From Deltaproteobacteria bacterium (GTDB lineage: Bacteria > Desulfobacterota > Desulfobacteria > Desulfobacterales > UBA11574), in the NCBI GenBank assembly GCA_019308685.1, contig JAFDHQ010000018.1, positions 1-35,348 of the forward strand: 35,348 nt of DNA, read 5' to 3'. How positions within the stretch are numbered: position 1 is the stretch's first letter; each line of letters starts with the position of its first letter. The notes below the pieces were generated by a model that was not told where the DNA came from, ran no database searches, and worked only from the letters and a program-made list of their open reading frames with translations. The position numbers and the translations under genes are program-made. This document shows positions 1-8,342 of the stretch, piece after piece.

Positions 1-71
1 TGAAGAAGAGGCTTTAACGCTTCCGCCTTGTTCTCCGGGACTATCCTTTTAATGATTATTTTTACTGCCAT
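1..71 (-). CDS. Antibiotic biosynthesis monooxygenase-like protein (5' fragment)
   Basis: Only the first 23 codons lie in the window; the gene runs off the left edge. The translation begins MAVKIIIKRIVPENKAEA. That opening beta strand followed by PE(N/D)KAEAL resembles small ABM-fold (dimeric ferredoxin-like) proteins I recall from deltaproteobacteria. The start is fixed by a strong AGGAGG site about 7 nt upstream. An ATG 8 nt further upstream is rejected because it hits a stop after five codons. The gene follows meaB on the same strand after about 130 bp. The family call rests on 23 residues and is tentative; the existence of the gene is much surer. Confidence 0.55.
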   Translation of the reverse strand, partial: MAVKIIIKRIVPENKAEALKPLL

Positions 72-168
72 TTTACCATCCTCCTTTCCTTTGATGGTTG
101 CGTAAAAAAGTGACGACTTGACTTTATAGTAACGGACCATAACCGCTGAACATTTCCTAAGATGAACT

Positions 169-186
169 CGTAAAAAGCCTTTTACG
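169..186. other. Small perfect hairpin after meaB
   Basis: CGTAAAA-AGCC-TTTTACG is a perfect 7-bp stem with a 4-nt loop, between the meaB stop codon and the next minus-strand start. No T-tract follows on the minus strand, so a terminator role is unproven. The CTCGTAAAAAG stretch resembles one end of the repeat at 11538, so it may be a repeat remnant. Confidence 0.4.
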
Positions 187-204
187 TCACCTTCTCTTTT
201 GATT

Positions 205-1197
205 CTATATACAAGGGTTATTGTCAAGCAAAAAAAGAAGTCGGCTTGCCGCTATTGTGGATTCAGTGGTACCGTTTTCAACCTCTTTTAAGATCCCCGG
301 CAGCATCTTTTTAACCTCTGGATTTTTATAGAACCTTTCTTTTAGACCCTCTTTTACAAGGGACCACATCCAGTCAACAGCCTGTCTTTTTCGGTTTGCA
401 TCGAGTTCTCCGGTATCGGTTAACTTCTTTCGGTGATCTAAAACAGTTTCCCAGATCAGATCAATCCCGGTCATTTCCAGGGCACTGCAGCTCAAGACCG
501 GAGGTGTCCAGGTAAGCGACGACGGCGTTAAAAAGTGCAGGGCTGTTTCATACTGCTTTCTTGCAAGTTCTGCCTTTTCAATATTATCACCATCTGCTTT
601 GTTAACGACAACGGCATCCGCCAGTTCCAAGATTCCCTTTTTTAACCCCTGAAGTTCATCTCCCGCACCCGCAATCATCAGCACCAGAAAAAAATCAACC
701 ATGGATGCCACGGTCGTTTCTGACTGGCCCACACCCACGGTTTCAATAATCATAACATCAAAACCGGCAGCTTCGCATACTATCATTGTCTCCCGGGTTT
801 TTTTTGCAACTCCGCCCAATGTGCCGCCTGAAGGTGAAGGCCTTATAAAGGCTTTCTCTTCAACAGCCAGCTTTTCCATACGAGTCTTATCTGCCAGTAC
901 GCTCCCGCCACTTCTTTTGCTGCTGGGGTCAACGGCAAGCACAGCCACCCGATGTCCTTTGTCCACGAGCATGGTTCCGAGGCTCTCGATAAACGTACTT
1001 TTACCCACACCCGGCACTCCTGTAATTCCAAGGCGCACCGCTTTGCCCGTGTACGGAAGCAGCAAATCGATAATCGTTCGAGCCAGTTCCTGATGAGAAG
1101 AAAGCGAACTTTCGATCAATGTAATTGTCTTTGCGAGCACACGCCGGTTGCAATCCAGCACGCCCTGAACATAATGCTGGGGGTCATCGGATATCAT
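205..1197 (-). CDS. meaB: Methylmalonyl-CoA mutase-associated GTPase MeaB (ArgK family)
   Basis: This is a G3E-family GTPase of 330 aa, the usual length. It assists and protects adenosylcobalamin-dependent methylmalonyl-CoA mutase in the cytoplasm. Visible motifs in order are the Walker A loop GVPGVGKST near residue 60, the VDPSS and GGSVLADKTRM segment typical of MeaB, the switch II region ETVGVGQSE, the guanine-specificity motif NKAD near residue 200, and SALEMTG as the G5 region. The ATG at 1197 is preceded by an AGG-type site within a copy of the 21-nt CCGG element. No mutase subunit is in the window. In sulfate reducers the mutase typically serves propionate or odd-chain carbon metabolism, which is inference here. 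It is the penultimate gene of the minus-strand run. Confidence 0.95.
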   Translation of the reverse strand: MISDDPQHYVQGVLDCNRRVLAKTITLIESSLSSHQELARTIIDLLLPYTGKAVRLGITGVPGVGKSTFIESLGTMLVDKGHRVAVLAVDPSSKRSGGSVLADKTRMEKLAVEEKAFIRPSPSGGTLGGVAKKTRETMIVCEAAGFDVMIIETVGVGQSETTVASMVDFFLVLMIAGAGDELQGLKKGILELADAVVVNKADGDNIEKAELARKQYETALHFLTPSSLTWTPPVLSCSALEMTGIDLIWETVLDHRKKLTDTGELDANRKRQAVDWMWSLVKEGLKERFYKNPEVKKMLPGILKEVENGTTESTIAASRLLFLLDNNPCI

Positions 1198-1205
1198 TGT
1201 CGTTA

Positions 1206-1226
1206 CCTAACCCGGATAAACCGGAA
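1206..1226 (-). repeat. 21-nt CCGG element upstream of meaB
   Basis: A 21-nt sequence with the core CCGGATAAACCGG (CCGG-ATAAA-CCGG can fold back) lies directly before the meaB start. It differs by one base from the sequence at 12415-12435, which also sits just before a minus-strand start codon. A related form, TTCCGGTTTGTCCGGG, is at 3715. On the minus strand its end (TTAGG) may act as the ribosome binding site. Confidence 0.6.
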
Positions 1227-1241
1227 AAGTTGCAGGAGAAT

Positions 1242-2213
1242 CTATCCTGCGTCGTAAACGAAAGTTTTTAGCAATTCACCATCTTCATAAAGAAAAACCG
1301 TTGAATTATTGTAACTGGGTATTAACAGCCAAATTTCTTCTCCAGGCTTCATGAAACCGTCGAAAAGATCAGCTGAAACTCCAAAGCTGTTTAAGCGCAC
1401 CCTGATGTGTCTTTTTAAAAAACCATTTTTTAGCCTGTATCTAAAAAGGCCGCCTTCTTGGAATTCATTTAAATATTTTCGGCCTTTTTTTATGGGTTTT
1501 CGGTTTATGACAATATTGACAGCACTCCCCTGGGTTACGCGATAGCCGGAAAGCAGTTCCTGGGCCACAACGGTATGTAAGGGTTTGTCTTCGTGAAAAC
1601 GAGTTTTTATCTCTCCGAGGACCAAATCTATACTCTCAATCATAATAATCGCGCTGTTGAGAGACAGTCCTATAAGATCAGGCATCTTATAGGACCGGGG
1701 TCTGATCCCCATACTCACAAGCAGGTTCACACATTCGCCTCTGGTTATCATGGTTCCTGGAGACGGAATCTGGGCAATTATCTCGTCTTTTTTTATAGTA
1801 TTGCTGTAAGTACTCGATATCTCACCCCGGCGCAAGCTGTTTTCTTCCAGGATGATCCGAGCCTGTCGTACAAAAAGCTCTTTAAGGTTGGGCATCAAAA
1901 TAGTCTTTGCGCCTTTTGAAATTATGATTCTGACGTTACGTCCCTTTTTTATTTCCGCCCCCGGTTCCGGTTCCTGGAAAATTACGTTGTTTTCAGGAAT
2001 ATCAGCGCTGTATTCCGACCCTTTTACTTTTGTATTAAGCCCCAAATCGGTTAACAATTTAAGAACATAGACCACATTTTTCCCGGAAAGATCAGGAACC
2101 ACAACCGTATCCTCACTCTTTATAATAAGCGCAAGGGTGAGATAAGCACTTGCACCAACGATCAGGACAAATAAAAAAAACAGGGTCGATAGTTTAAATA
2201 TTCGTAAAATCAC
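1242..2213 (-). CDS. Membrane-anchored PASTA-repeat protein
   Basis: The 323-residue protein has one N-terminal membrane segment (about residues 8-30) and then three PASTA-type repeats. Their starts are recognisable as VVVPDLSGK (about 37), ILMPNLKEL (about 105) and YKMPDLIGL (about 174), each ending in a V-N-I/V-I/L pattern. A roughly 80-residue tail of unknown fold follows. PASTA repeats in other proteins bind muropeptides or peptidoglycan, and they usually sit on a Ser/Thr kinase or a penicillin-binding protein. Neither a kinase nor a transpeptidase domain is present, so this is a stand-alone extracytoplasmic repeat protein. Its ATG overlaps the rsmB stop by 4 bp, implying translational coupling. 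A cell-wall sensing role is inference. Confidence 0.85.
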   Translation of the reverse strand: MILRIFKLSTLFFLFVLIVGASAYLTLALIIKSEDTVVVPDLSGKNVVYVLKLLTDLGLNTKVKGSEYSADIPENNVIFQEPEPGAEIKKGRNVRIIISKGAKTILMPNLKELFVRQARIILEENSLRRGEISSTYSNTIKKDEIIAQIPSPGTMITRGECVNLLVSMGIRPRSYKMPDLIGLSLNSAIIMIESIDLVLGEIKTRFHEDKPLHTVVAQELLSGYRVTQGSAVNIVINRKPIKKGRKYLNEFQEGGLFRYRLKNGFLKRHIRVRLNSFGVSADLFDGFMKPGEEIWLLIPSYNNSTVFLYEDGELLKTFVYDAG

Positions 2214-3568
2214 TTTTTCCGTTTCATACAGACTGAAAAAAAACCGTCCATGTTGTTAAGATGAGGAAAGGTTTTTAAATATCCGTTACCCGTTACAAGG
2301 GAACACGCGTCAAAGGGCAATCCTGAGGGTTTTTTTTCTATAGCAAACTGATCATGTTTATTCAAAAAAACTTTTATCACCGATTCATTTTCCTCGGGTT
2401 CCATGCTGCAAACCGCATAAACTAAAATACCTGTCGGCTTGACAAGATGTGAAAGGTTGTCCAAAAACAGAAACTGTCTTTTTTGGCAGTATGCTAGATT
2501 TTGTTGTGATGTGCGCCATTTTGTATCCGGATTCCTCCTTAAAACGCCCAAACCTGAACAGGGTGCATCCAGAAGAATACGGTCAAACGTTCCAAACGCT
2601 TCCCGGTTTAAGGGGTTGCTTAGGTCATGGATACAGGTTGTCACAATGGAAACTCCGAGTCGATGCATTTCAGATCCCAATTGCATAAGCTTGTTTTCAT
2701 CTTTGTCCATTGCAACAAGCTTTCCGCTGTTTTTCATGATCTGGGCGATATGCCCGGTTTTCCCACCCAGACCTGAACATGCATCTAAAATAGTTTCACC
2801 AGGCTGAGGATTTAAAAGAAGGGTAACAAGCTGGGCGGCCTCATCCTGGACCTGAAATAGACCCTCTTCAAATGCTTCTATTTTTGGAATAGATATTTTT
2901 GGGTTGAAAAAAAAGGCGCCATCCGGTGCATACTTTGTAATTTCGATCTTTTCCGCATATCCCCCCAGCGCTTTCACCAGTTTTTCCCGGTTTGTCTTAA
3001 GGGTATTGCAACGCACGGTTATGGGAGGAATGGTGTTGATTGCATCACAGAGCAAACCGGTTTCTTTTAATCCGAATCGATCCAACCATCTTTTAATCAG
3101 CCATTTCGGGAATGACTTTTTTATTGCCAATGCTTTTACAGGGTCCTTGTCAACATCCGGAAAAGTGACATGGCGATATTCTCTAACGGTATTTCTAAGG
3201 AGTCCGTTTACATATCGCACAACCCAGGGCCCAGCAACGGCCTTTGTCATTTCAACCGATGTATTTACCGCAGCAGATACGGGTATTCTATCTAAATATA
3301 TTATTTGAAAGAGCCCGAGCCTCAGAATATTTAAAACTTTTGGATCGATTTTGTTCAGGCGGGTTTTAGAAAAATAGTCTATAATCCAGTCGAGCCGCTG
3401 TCGCCACCGCAGAACGCCGTACACCAGAGCTTGAAGTAACGCCCGATCCTTTTTTGAAAAAAGAGTCTTTTCCCGAAAAACATCCTCTAAAAGACGATCC
3501 AGAGTGTAGTGCCCTTTATTCAAGGTATCCAATATATACAGAGCCGTTTTACGGACTTCATCCGCCAT
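2210..3568 (-). CDS. rsmB: 16S rRNA (cytosine-C5)-methyltransferase RsmB/Sun
   Basis: RsmB methylates a specific 16S rRNA cytosine at C5 using S-adenosylmethionine. The N-terminal NusB-like helical domain begins with ADEVRKTALYILD and contains the family-typical KDRALLQALVYGVLRW. The catalytic half shows the SAM-binding ILDACSGLGGKTGHIAQ, the DAPCSGLGVLRRNPD motif with one catalytic Cys, and the second Cys in VYAVCSMEPEENE. The ORF track extends to 3646 through a GTG inside an inverted repeat, and those 26 residues do not look like RsmB. I therefore start at the ATG at 3568 (MADEV), giving 452 aa. It lies 169 bp downstream of fmt and overlaps the PASTA gene by 4 bp. The order def-fmt-rsmB is common in bacteria. 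Confidence 0.95.
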   Translation of the reverse strand: MADEVRKTALYILDTLNKGHYTLDRLLEDVFREKTLFSKKDRALLQALVYGVLRWRQRLDWIIDYFSKTRLNKIDPKVLNILRLGLFQIIYLDRIPVSAAVNTSVEMTKAVAGPWVVRYVNGLLRNTVREYRHVTFPDVDKDPVKALAIKKSFPKWLIKRWLDRFGLKETGLLCDAINTIPPITVRCNTLKTNREKLVKALGGYAEKIEITKYAPDGAFFFNPKISIPKIEAFEEGLFQVQDEAAQLVTLLLNPQPGETILDACSGLGGKTGHIAQIMKNSGKLVAMDKDENKLMQLGSEMHRLGVSIVTTCIHDLSNPLNREAFGTFDRILLDAPCSGLGVLRRNPDTKWRTSQQNLAYCQKRQFLFLDNLSHLVKPTGILVYAVCSMEPEENESVIKVFLNKHDQFAIEKKPSGLPFDACSLVTGNGYLKTFPHLNNMDGFFSVCMKRKK

Positions 3569-3634
3569 GCGTTTAATTCTTAAGTCCCTTAAAATTGAAT
3601 TTTGTGCATTTTGTGGCAAAAAAAGTATGATCAC

Positions 3635-3689
3635 ACCACGAAGCACGAAGGATATATATTTTATACTTCTTTTCCTTCGTGATCGTGGT
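3635..3689. repeat. Inverted repeat between fmt and rsmB
   Basis: The arms ACCACGAAGCACGAAGGA and TCCTTCGTGATCGTGGT pair over about 17 bp with one mismatch region and an AT-rich loop of about 20 nt. It lies in the only sizeable gap of the def-fmt-rsmB run. It could act as a processing hairpin or partial terminator, or be a dispersed palindromic repeat; there is no clear T-tract. Confidence 0.6.
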
Positions 3690-3737
3690 AAAAATAAAAC
3701 CGATCTTTTTTTGGTTCCGGTTTGTCCGGGGCAGATA

Positions 3738-4679
3738 TCAGTTTAAAATGGTTCCGGGAGGAATCTTATATCCTCGCAGGAAGTCCTTGATCAAAAGACG
3801 TTTTCCCGATTCCCCCTGAATGATAATCACTGACAGGGCTCCTTTTCCGGTCGCAACGCACAGTTCGCCGGGAAATCTTTCGATGACGGTCCCCGGAGTT
3901 TCCACAGTATCGATAATAATGGGCATGGCCTTGAAGATCTTAAGACGTTTATCTCCATGAAATGTAAATGCGCCGGGCCATGGCGTCATTCCGCGTATGA
4001 ATGCTTCTAAAGTTTCGGCCGGCATTTCCCAATTTATGTGACCGTCATTTTTTTTGAGAAGTGGTGCATAGGTGGCTTGGGTATGGTCCTGAGACATAGG
4101 AGTTATGTCACCGGTTTCAAAAGATTCTATGGTCTGTATCAAAAGATCTGCCGAGAGATCAGCCAGGCGGTCATGAAGGGTGGCTGAAGTGTCGTCGGAA
4201 TAAATTTTAATTTTTGAAGACAGGAGAATGTCACCGGTATCCAAGCCTTCATCCATTAACATGGTCGTGACCCCCGTTTCTCTTTCTCCATTTATAATCG
4301 CCCACTGGATAGGCGCCGGTCCACGATACTTTGGCAAGAGCGATGCATGAACGTTTATGGTGGCTATTTTGGGTATTGCAAGAATGTTTTTTGGAATAAT
4401 GTGACCGAATGCAACCACAACAATAATATCGGGTTTGAATCTTGCCATCCGGTTTGCGAACTCGGCGGTTCGAATAGATGCGGGCTGATCGACTTCAAAT
4501 CCCAGGTTTATGGCAACTTCCTTTACAGGAGGAGGGATGACTTTGCGCCCCCGCCCTTTGGGTCGATCAGGTCGGGTTACGACCAACGCCGGGTTTTTAT
4601 TGGTATTATGAAGGGCTTTTAACGCGGGCACTGCAAATGCCGGCGTGCCCATGAAGATTATCTTTGCCGTTTTATTCAT
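3738..4679 (-). CDS. fmt: Methionyl-tRNA formyltransferase
   Basis: Fmt transfers a formyl group from 10-formyltetrahydrofolate to Met-tRNA(fMet) for translation initiation. The 313-aa length is typical. Visible are the N-terminal [14 protein letters not shown], the PKGRGRK loop, and the catalytic segment [21 protein letters not shown], which carries the Asn and His of the active site. [19 protein letters not shown] supplies the third catalytic residue (Asp), and the C-terminal OB-like domain contains the usual MTPWPGAFT. The ATG overlaps the def stop in ATGA, so def and fmt are translationally coupled and functionally paired: formyl addition and later removal. Confidence 0.97.
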   Translation of the reverse strand: MNKTAKIIFMGTPAFAVPALKALHNTNKNPALVVTRPDRPKGRGRKVIPPPVKEVAINLGFEVDQPASIRTAEFANRMARFKPDIIVVVAFGHIIPKNILAIPKIATINVHASLLPKYRGPAPIQWAIINGERETGVTTMLMDEGLDTGDILLSSKIKIYSDDTSATLHDRLADLSADLLIQTIESFETGDITPMSQDHTQATYAPLLKKNDGHINWEMPAETLEAFIRGMTPWPGAFTFHGDKRLKIFKAMPIIIDTVETPGTVIERFPGELCVATGKGALSVIIIQGESGKRLLIKDFLRGYKIPPGTILN

Positions 4680-5185
4680 TTATTTTTCAAATTCTTTATT
4701 ACGCGTCTTTTATACATTCCTCTTTTTAAGGAACTTATTCGGTCGATAAACAAGATGCCGTTTAAATGGTCAATCTCATGCTGCAGCAAGACAGCTAATA
4801 ATCCTTCCGCTTCTATACGCAGCGGTTTTTCATTATTGTCAAAACCTTCAACAAGAACAGAAGCTGCCCGTTTAACATTAGCTCTGAAATCAGGGACACT
4901 TAGACATCCCTCGTCTTCAGAAATTGTCGTCCCTTCACTCTCTACGATCCTGGGATTAATCAGGACCTGTAACGATCGTTTTTCATCTCTGGGTGAAACA
5001 TCATAAACGAGAAGGCTTTTGTTAACTCCAACCTGTATTGCAGCCAGGCCAATGCCCGGTGCCTGGTACATAATGGACGCCATGTCTTTAACTAAATTCT
5101 GGATCTTTTCGTCGATATTTTCAACCGGCTTCGTGGGTTCACTCAAAAATTTGTCCGGATACGTTAATATTTTTAGTGTTTCCAT
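4676..5185 (-). CDS. def: Peptide deformylase
   Basis: This metalloenzyme removes the N-formyl group from nascent proteins. All three family motifs are present: [10 protein letters not shown] (motif 1, with Ile where Pro is common), EGCLSVP with the metal-binding Cys (motif 2), and QHEIDHLNG with the two metal-binding His and the catalytic Glu (motif 3). The ORF track starts at 5212, but the ATG at 5185 ([11 protein letters not shown]) has an AGAGGT site 7 nt upstream and gives the family N-terminus, so I use it (169 aa). The stop codon of the upstream membrane protein gene ends one base before this start. Confidence 0.96.
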   Translation of the reverse strand: METLKILTYPDKFLSEPTKPVENIDEKIQNLVKDMASIMYQAPGIGLAAIQVGVNKSLLVYDVSPRDEKRSLQVLINPRIVESEGTTISEDEGCLSVPDFRANVKRAASVLVEGFDNNEKPLRIEAEGLLAVLLQHEIDHLNGILFIDRISSLKRGMYKRRVIKNLKNK

Positions 5186-5186
5186 A

Positions 5187-6266
5187 TTATGACCTCTTTT
5201 CCCTTTTTTCATATGAGACCTGCAATATATTTACACTTGTGACCATAGCTGAAACAAGACCGACAATTATAACGGGAAACATCTGGATGGCATGATTTGC
5301 CAGCGTATAGCCCGCAGCATCTTTTGAAGAAACCCCGAAAAGGACCAGTGCAAAGACGCCGCCTGCTTCCCAAATTCCCCAGAAGCCGGGTACAGAGGGA
5401 AGCGCTATAAAAAAACAAATGATGATCATGTGGGCAGTAATTTCAGTAAACGCCAGTTCGATGCCCGGACACCCTTGAGCCATTATATAATATGAAAAAG
5501 CTGCAATACCCCAAATAAAAACAGACAGCCCAATACAAATGCATATCTTAGACGGATACTTAACAAGGGCAAAACCGGAGGTAAAATTTTCGACAAAGCT
5601 CACAAGAGGTTCACAAAACTTTTTTTGTATTTTTTTTTTAAATTCGGACCCGGAAAAGAAAAACAGATACGGAATCGACATGATTACACGGTTTATCGCT
5701 TTTCTTGTTTTGCCGAAACTAACCATGATTATCCCGACAATAAGCAGTAGAAGCAGCTTGAAGGTCCCTCCACCTGCTGTAACAAGAGTTTCTCTATTGA
5801 GATGATACTTGCCAAAAACAATATCAAGGTTCGGATCTATATTTACAGTTACAAGCAGTATCGCAAAAAGTATAAGCAGCATGCCAACATCAAATACCCG
5901 TTCGGCGGCAACCGTTGCAAGCCCTGTTGAAAAGGGTATATTTTCCTTCTTTTGGAGAACCGCCGGTCTTGCAACTTCTCCAACCCTGCCCGGGAGGATA
6001 CAGTTGATCATAAAACCGATCATCAAAGGGTGAAATGCCTGCCAGAAACTTACTTTGGCCGACGATTCCAGTATGATCTGCCATCTAAAAACTCTTAAAA
6101 CAAAACTGGTTAAAACAAGCAAAACCGCCGGAAATATCCAAACGTAATTGATTGAGACAAGATAACCCAAAAGATCGGAAACCGGCACGTTTCTGAATGC
6201 CAGATAAAGTGCCAGTGCGGATGCTGTTATCCCTGTAATCAGATAAATGGTTATGTTTTTTTTCAT
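5187..6266 (-). CDS. UPF0104 / LPG-synthase-TM-region family integral membrane protein
   Basis: A polytopic membrane protein of about 359 aa with roughly eight hydrophobic segments. Family features of the lysylphosphatidylglycerol synthase TM domain / AglD-like group are visible: [12 protein letters not shown], the conserved [19 protein letters not shown] (near residue 90) and the [12 protein letters not shown] segment. The late region [17 protein letters not shown] matches the family's PG-x-G-x-x-E signature. No aminoacyl-transferase domain is present. Members are thought to move or modify lipid-linked substrates, but the substrate here cannot be told. I prefer the ATG at 6266 (MKKNITIYL) over the TTG at 6290; neither has a strong ribosome site. 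It lies between ribF and def in the minus-strand run. Confidence 0.85.
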   Translation of the reverse strand: MKKNITIYLITGITASALALYLAFRNVPVSDLLGYLVSINYVWIFPAVLLVLTSFVLRVFRWQIILESSAKVSFWQAFHPLMIGFMINCILPGRVGEVARPAVLQKKENIPFSTGLATVAAERVFDVGMLLILFAILLVTVNIDPNLDIVFGKYHLNRETLVTAGGGTFKLLLLLIVGIIMVSFGKTRKAINRVIMSIPYLFFFSGSEFKKKIQKKFCEPLVSFVENFTSGFALVKYPSKICICIGLSVFIWGIAAFSYYIMAQGCPGIELAFTEITAHMIIICFFIALPSVPGFWGIWEAGGVFALVLFGVSSKDAAGYTLANHAIQMFPVIIVGLVSAMVTSVNILQVSYEKREKRS

Positions 6267-6311
6267 AAGAGATATTAAAGACCGGGTCAAAATAAGAAAG
6301 CTTGAGGATTA

Positions 6312-7244
6312 TCAAGACAGGATTTTGCGCGTCTTTACGATATCTTTTTTTATCTGATCAGACAATTCGGAAATATTTGAAAATTTTTTTTCATCTCTGA
6401 TGCGTTGTATGAAGTTAACACGGATTTTCCGGTCGTAAATATTTTCATTAAAGTCGAGGATATGAACTTCTACGGAAAAAACTTGGTCCCCGAATGTGGG
6501 GCTATAGCCGATATTGGCGACTCCTTTGTGTCTAATATTTCTACATTCCACGGTGACGGCATAGACCCCGGTTTTTGGGCACAGTTCATCATGAAGGATA
6601 ATATTTGCGGTTGGAAATCCTAAAAGCCTCCCCCCCCTGTTGCGCCCGGTTGTAACAACACCTCTGATCTGGTAGTTACGCCCCAACAGTTTTTGGGCTT
6701 CAGCCACCTTGCCCGCCATCACCAGTTCACGCGTCCGGGTACTGCTAATTCTATCAGGGTTTTTATTTAATGTCTGTATCCAATCGGCCACGATGACTTC
6801 AAAACCAAAAGTTTTGGCATAGGTTTGTAAAAGATCGAGATTCCCTTGACGATTCTTTCCAAACGTATAATCTTGTCCGACAACAATGGCTTTCATGCCG
6901 ATACGCGCTAACAGTATATCCTCCACAAACTCCTTTGCCGATATGGCTGCAAATTCCATGGTAAAGGGAATACAAATAAGAACATCTATTCCTGAGCTTT
7001 CAATAAGTTCGAGTTTCTGCTCATATAGAGTGATCAATGGCGGATGGCCGTTTTGCTTTAATACCCGTACAGGGTGGGGTTCAAAGGTCATGACGATGGA
7101 TGTACCGTCAATCGCGTCGGCTTTTTCTATCACCTCATGAAAAAGAGCTTGATGCCCAATGTGAACACCGTCGAAATTACCAATGGTAATCACGGCGTTA
7201 TTATACGGTTTTTCAATCTTATCAATATTTTCAACTATCTCCAT
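6312..7244 (-). CDS. ribF: Bifunctional riboflavin kinase / FAD synthetase
   Basis: RibF phosphorylates riboflavin to FMN and adenylates FMN to FAD. The N-terminal nucleotidyltransferase domain shows GNFDGVHIGHQ (HxGH-type motif), FTFEPHP-like MTFEPHPVRVL, and the ISSTRTREL motif. The C-terminal riboflavin kinase domain shows GFPTANI (with the catalytic and metal-site Thr-Asn) and VEVHILDF. The length of 310 aa is normal. It is the first gene of the minus-strand run and faces away from the tRNA-Leu gene. I see no FMN riboswitch in the short upstream region. Confidence 0.96.
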   Translation of the reverse strand: MEIVENIDKIEKPYNNAVITIGNFDGVHIGHQALFHEVIEKADAIDGTSIVMTFEPHPVRVLKQNGHPPLITLYEQKLELIESSGIDVLICIPFTMEFAAISAKEFVEDILLARIGMKAIVVGQDYTFGKNRQGNLDLLQTYAKTFGFEVIVADWIQTLNKNPDRISSTRTRELVMAGKVAEAQKLLGRNYQIRGVVTTGRNRGGRLLGFPTANIILHDELCPKTGVYAVTVECRNIRHKGVANIGYSPTFGDQVFSVEVHILDFNENIYDRKIRVNFIQRIRDEKKFSNISELSDQIKKDIVKTRKILS

Positions 7245-7271
7245 TCTAACCTTTCCCGGCCAATTATGATG

Positions 7272-7299
7272 GTTGAATTCGAGTTTTTATGAATTCAAC
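7272..7299. repeat. Perfect 9-bp inverted repeat between ribF and tRNA-Leu
   Basis: GTTGAATTC and GAATTCAAC are exact inverted copies with a 10-nt spacer. They lie in the divergent gap 28 bp upstream of the ribF start and 12 bp from the tRNA promoter -35 box. This geometry suits a dimeric repressor site or an RNA hairpin in the ribF leader. Confidence 0.5.
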
Positions 7300-7310
7300 A
7301 TGTAATGGCC

Positions 7311-7340
7311 TTGACAAAATTAAAAAAAGATTAATATAAG
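7311..7340 (+). promoter_or_regulatory. Sigma-70-type promoter of tRNA-Leu
   Basis: A perfect TTGACA -35 box and TATAAG -10 box are separated by 18 bp. They place the transcription start near 7347, about 40 nt before the mature tRNA 5' end. Confidence 0.75.
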
Positions 7341-7387
7341 ACAACTTGCATTTTAAATCAATATTTTTTAAATTACAGGTATTAGAT

Positions 7388-7474
7388 GCCGAAGTGGCGG
7401 AATTGGTAGACGCGCTAGGTTCAGGGTCTAGTGGGGGTTTCTCCGTGGGAGTTCGAGTCTCCCCTTCGGCACCA
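7388..7474 (+). tRNA. tRNA-Leu (CAG)
   Basis: This is an 87-nt class II tRNA with a long variable arm. The acceptor stem GCCGAAG pairs perfectly with CTTCGGC, and the D-arm GGAATTGGTAGAC is typical of tRNA-Leu. The anticodon stem CTAGG/TCTAG encloses the loop TTCAGGG with anticodon CAG. The T-arm GTTCGAG is present. Discriminator A and an encoded CCA complete the 3' end. Confidence 0.97.
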
Positions 7475-7492
7475 CAATTAACCGGTTATATA

Positions 7493-7525
7493 AATAGGTT
7501 CTTTCATTAAAGGGCCTATTTTTTT
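7493..7525 (+). terminator. Rho-independent terminator of tRNA-Leu
   Basis: A 12-bp stem, AATAGGTTCTTT/AAAGGGCCTATT with two G-T wobbles and a CATT loop, is followed by a run of T. It lies 19 nt after the encoded CCA. Confidence 0.85.
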
Positions 7526-8330
7526 GGCCTGGTCACCGTTTGGGTAAACATTTACACAAAAAACCTCCAGCCGTTCGATAGCTTTCCAGGCATTATTTTT
7601 ATCTGCTGTTTAAAAATGATAACAAATTTTCTGGTTTCATATCCTGTAATTTCTTTTATAACCGATGCCAATACACCAGCTCAGCAAATATTAAACCAAA
7701 AAATATGTCTTAAATCTGATATGTAAACCCGTCTTTTTTATTTCTTCCGTATCGTCTGCGCATTCAACGGGATTTCATCCCGTTACGATAGTTCCTATCT
7801 ATAGAGCCTCGATAACAGAATCTACGCGCTGCTTTTACAGGCAGGGGAGCGCAGAGATTGCGGAAAAGGGCCATTTCTGGATGGAAACTGGTTAATATTT
7901 TGATAAAGAAGATTGACAGTGCTACAATGTGGGGTTATTTTTGTCGTTAAGAATTCAATATATCTTTACTATTTAAAATATCAAGCTGTTAAAAAAATGG
8001 TAGTTGTAATGGATATTGGCCAGCTGTTTGGCAATATTAATGCCCTCTAAACACCCCAGATCTTGACCTGGTTAAAAGATAATTATAACACGCAAAATGT
8101 CATTCAATGATGACATGTTAGCCCCTTTTTATAAGGATATTTTTTGTTTAGAAAATGTTTGATAATGATTGGATTATTTGGTTTGATTGCTGTTGTTCAA
8201 TGGTAATAATTTCGTAAAAAGTAATTTCTTGAGCGATATTAAGCAATTTTTCAATCCAAAAAACCATTTTTGGGCGCACATATATTGACTCATTATCGTC
8301 CAGATCACAATTTACAGTATCATCACCATA
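7526..8330. other. Gene-free intergenic region before resB
   Basis: About 0.8 kb without a credible protein gene. It holds a perfect 8-bp hairpin (AACGGGAT-TTC-ATCCCGTT, 7766-7784) and a promoter-like TTGACA-17-TATTTT (7913-7941). A 17-codon ORF starts near 7998, a 9-bp bulged hairpin lies near 8014-8040, and a 7-bp hairpin (8097-8116) is followed 10 nt later by five T. A further stem, CCAAAAA-ACCA-TTTTTGG, is at 8256-8273. The promoter-to-hairpin stretch 7913-8130 could encode a small RNA, which is speculative. Confidence 0.4.
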
Positions 8331-8331
8331 T

Positions 8332-8337
8332 GGAGGG
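8332..8337 (+). promoter_or_regulatory. Shine-Dalgarno site that decides the resB start
   Basis: GGAGGG lies 5 nt before the CTG at 8343, the only plausible initiation codon for the conserved ResB N-terminus. The site also overlaps an off-frame ATG (8330) that would give only an 18-residue peptide. Confidence 0.55.
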
Positions 8338-8342
8338 TTGTC

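Noticed and set aside
7766-7784. AACGGGAT-TTC-ATCCCGTT as a terminator
   Set aside because: No T-run follows on either strand and there is no gene to terminate; left as an unexplained small palindrome.
7998-8051. 17-codon ORF (MVVVMDIGQ...) after the promoter-like pair
   Set aside because: No ribosome site, no recognisable features, and this length occurs by chance; it overlaps a hairpin.
7388-8330. tRNA-Leu as an integration site for a genomic island
   Set aside because: No integrase gene and no repeated 3' tRNA fragment is visible downstream; ordinary chromosomal genes follow.
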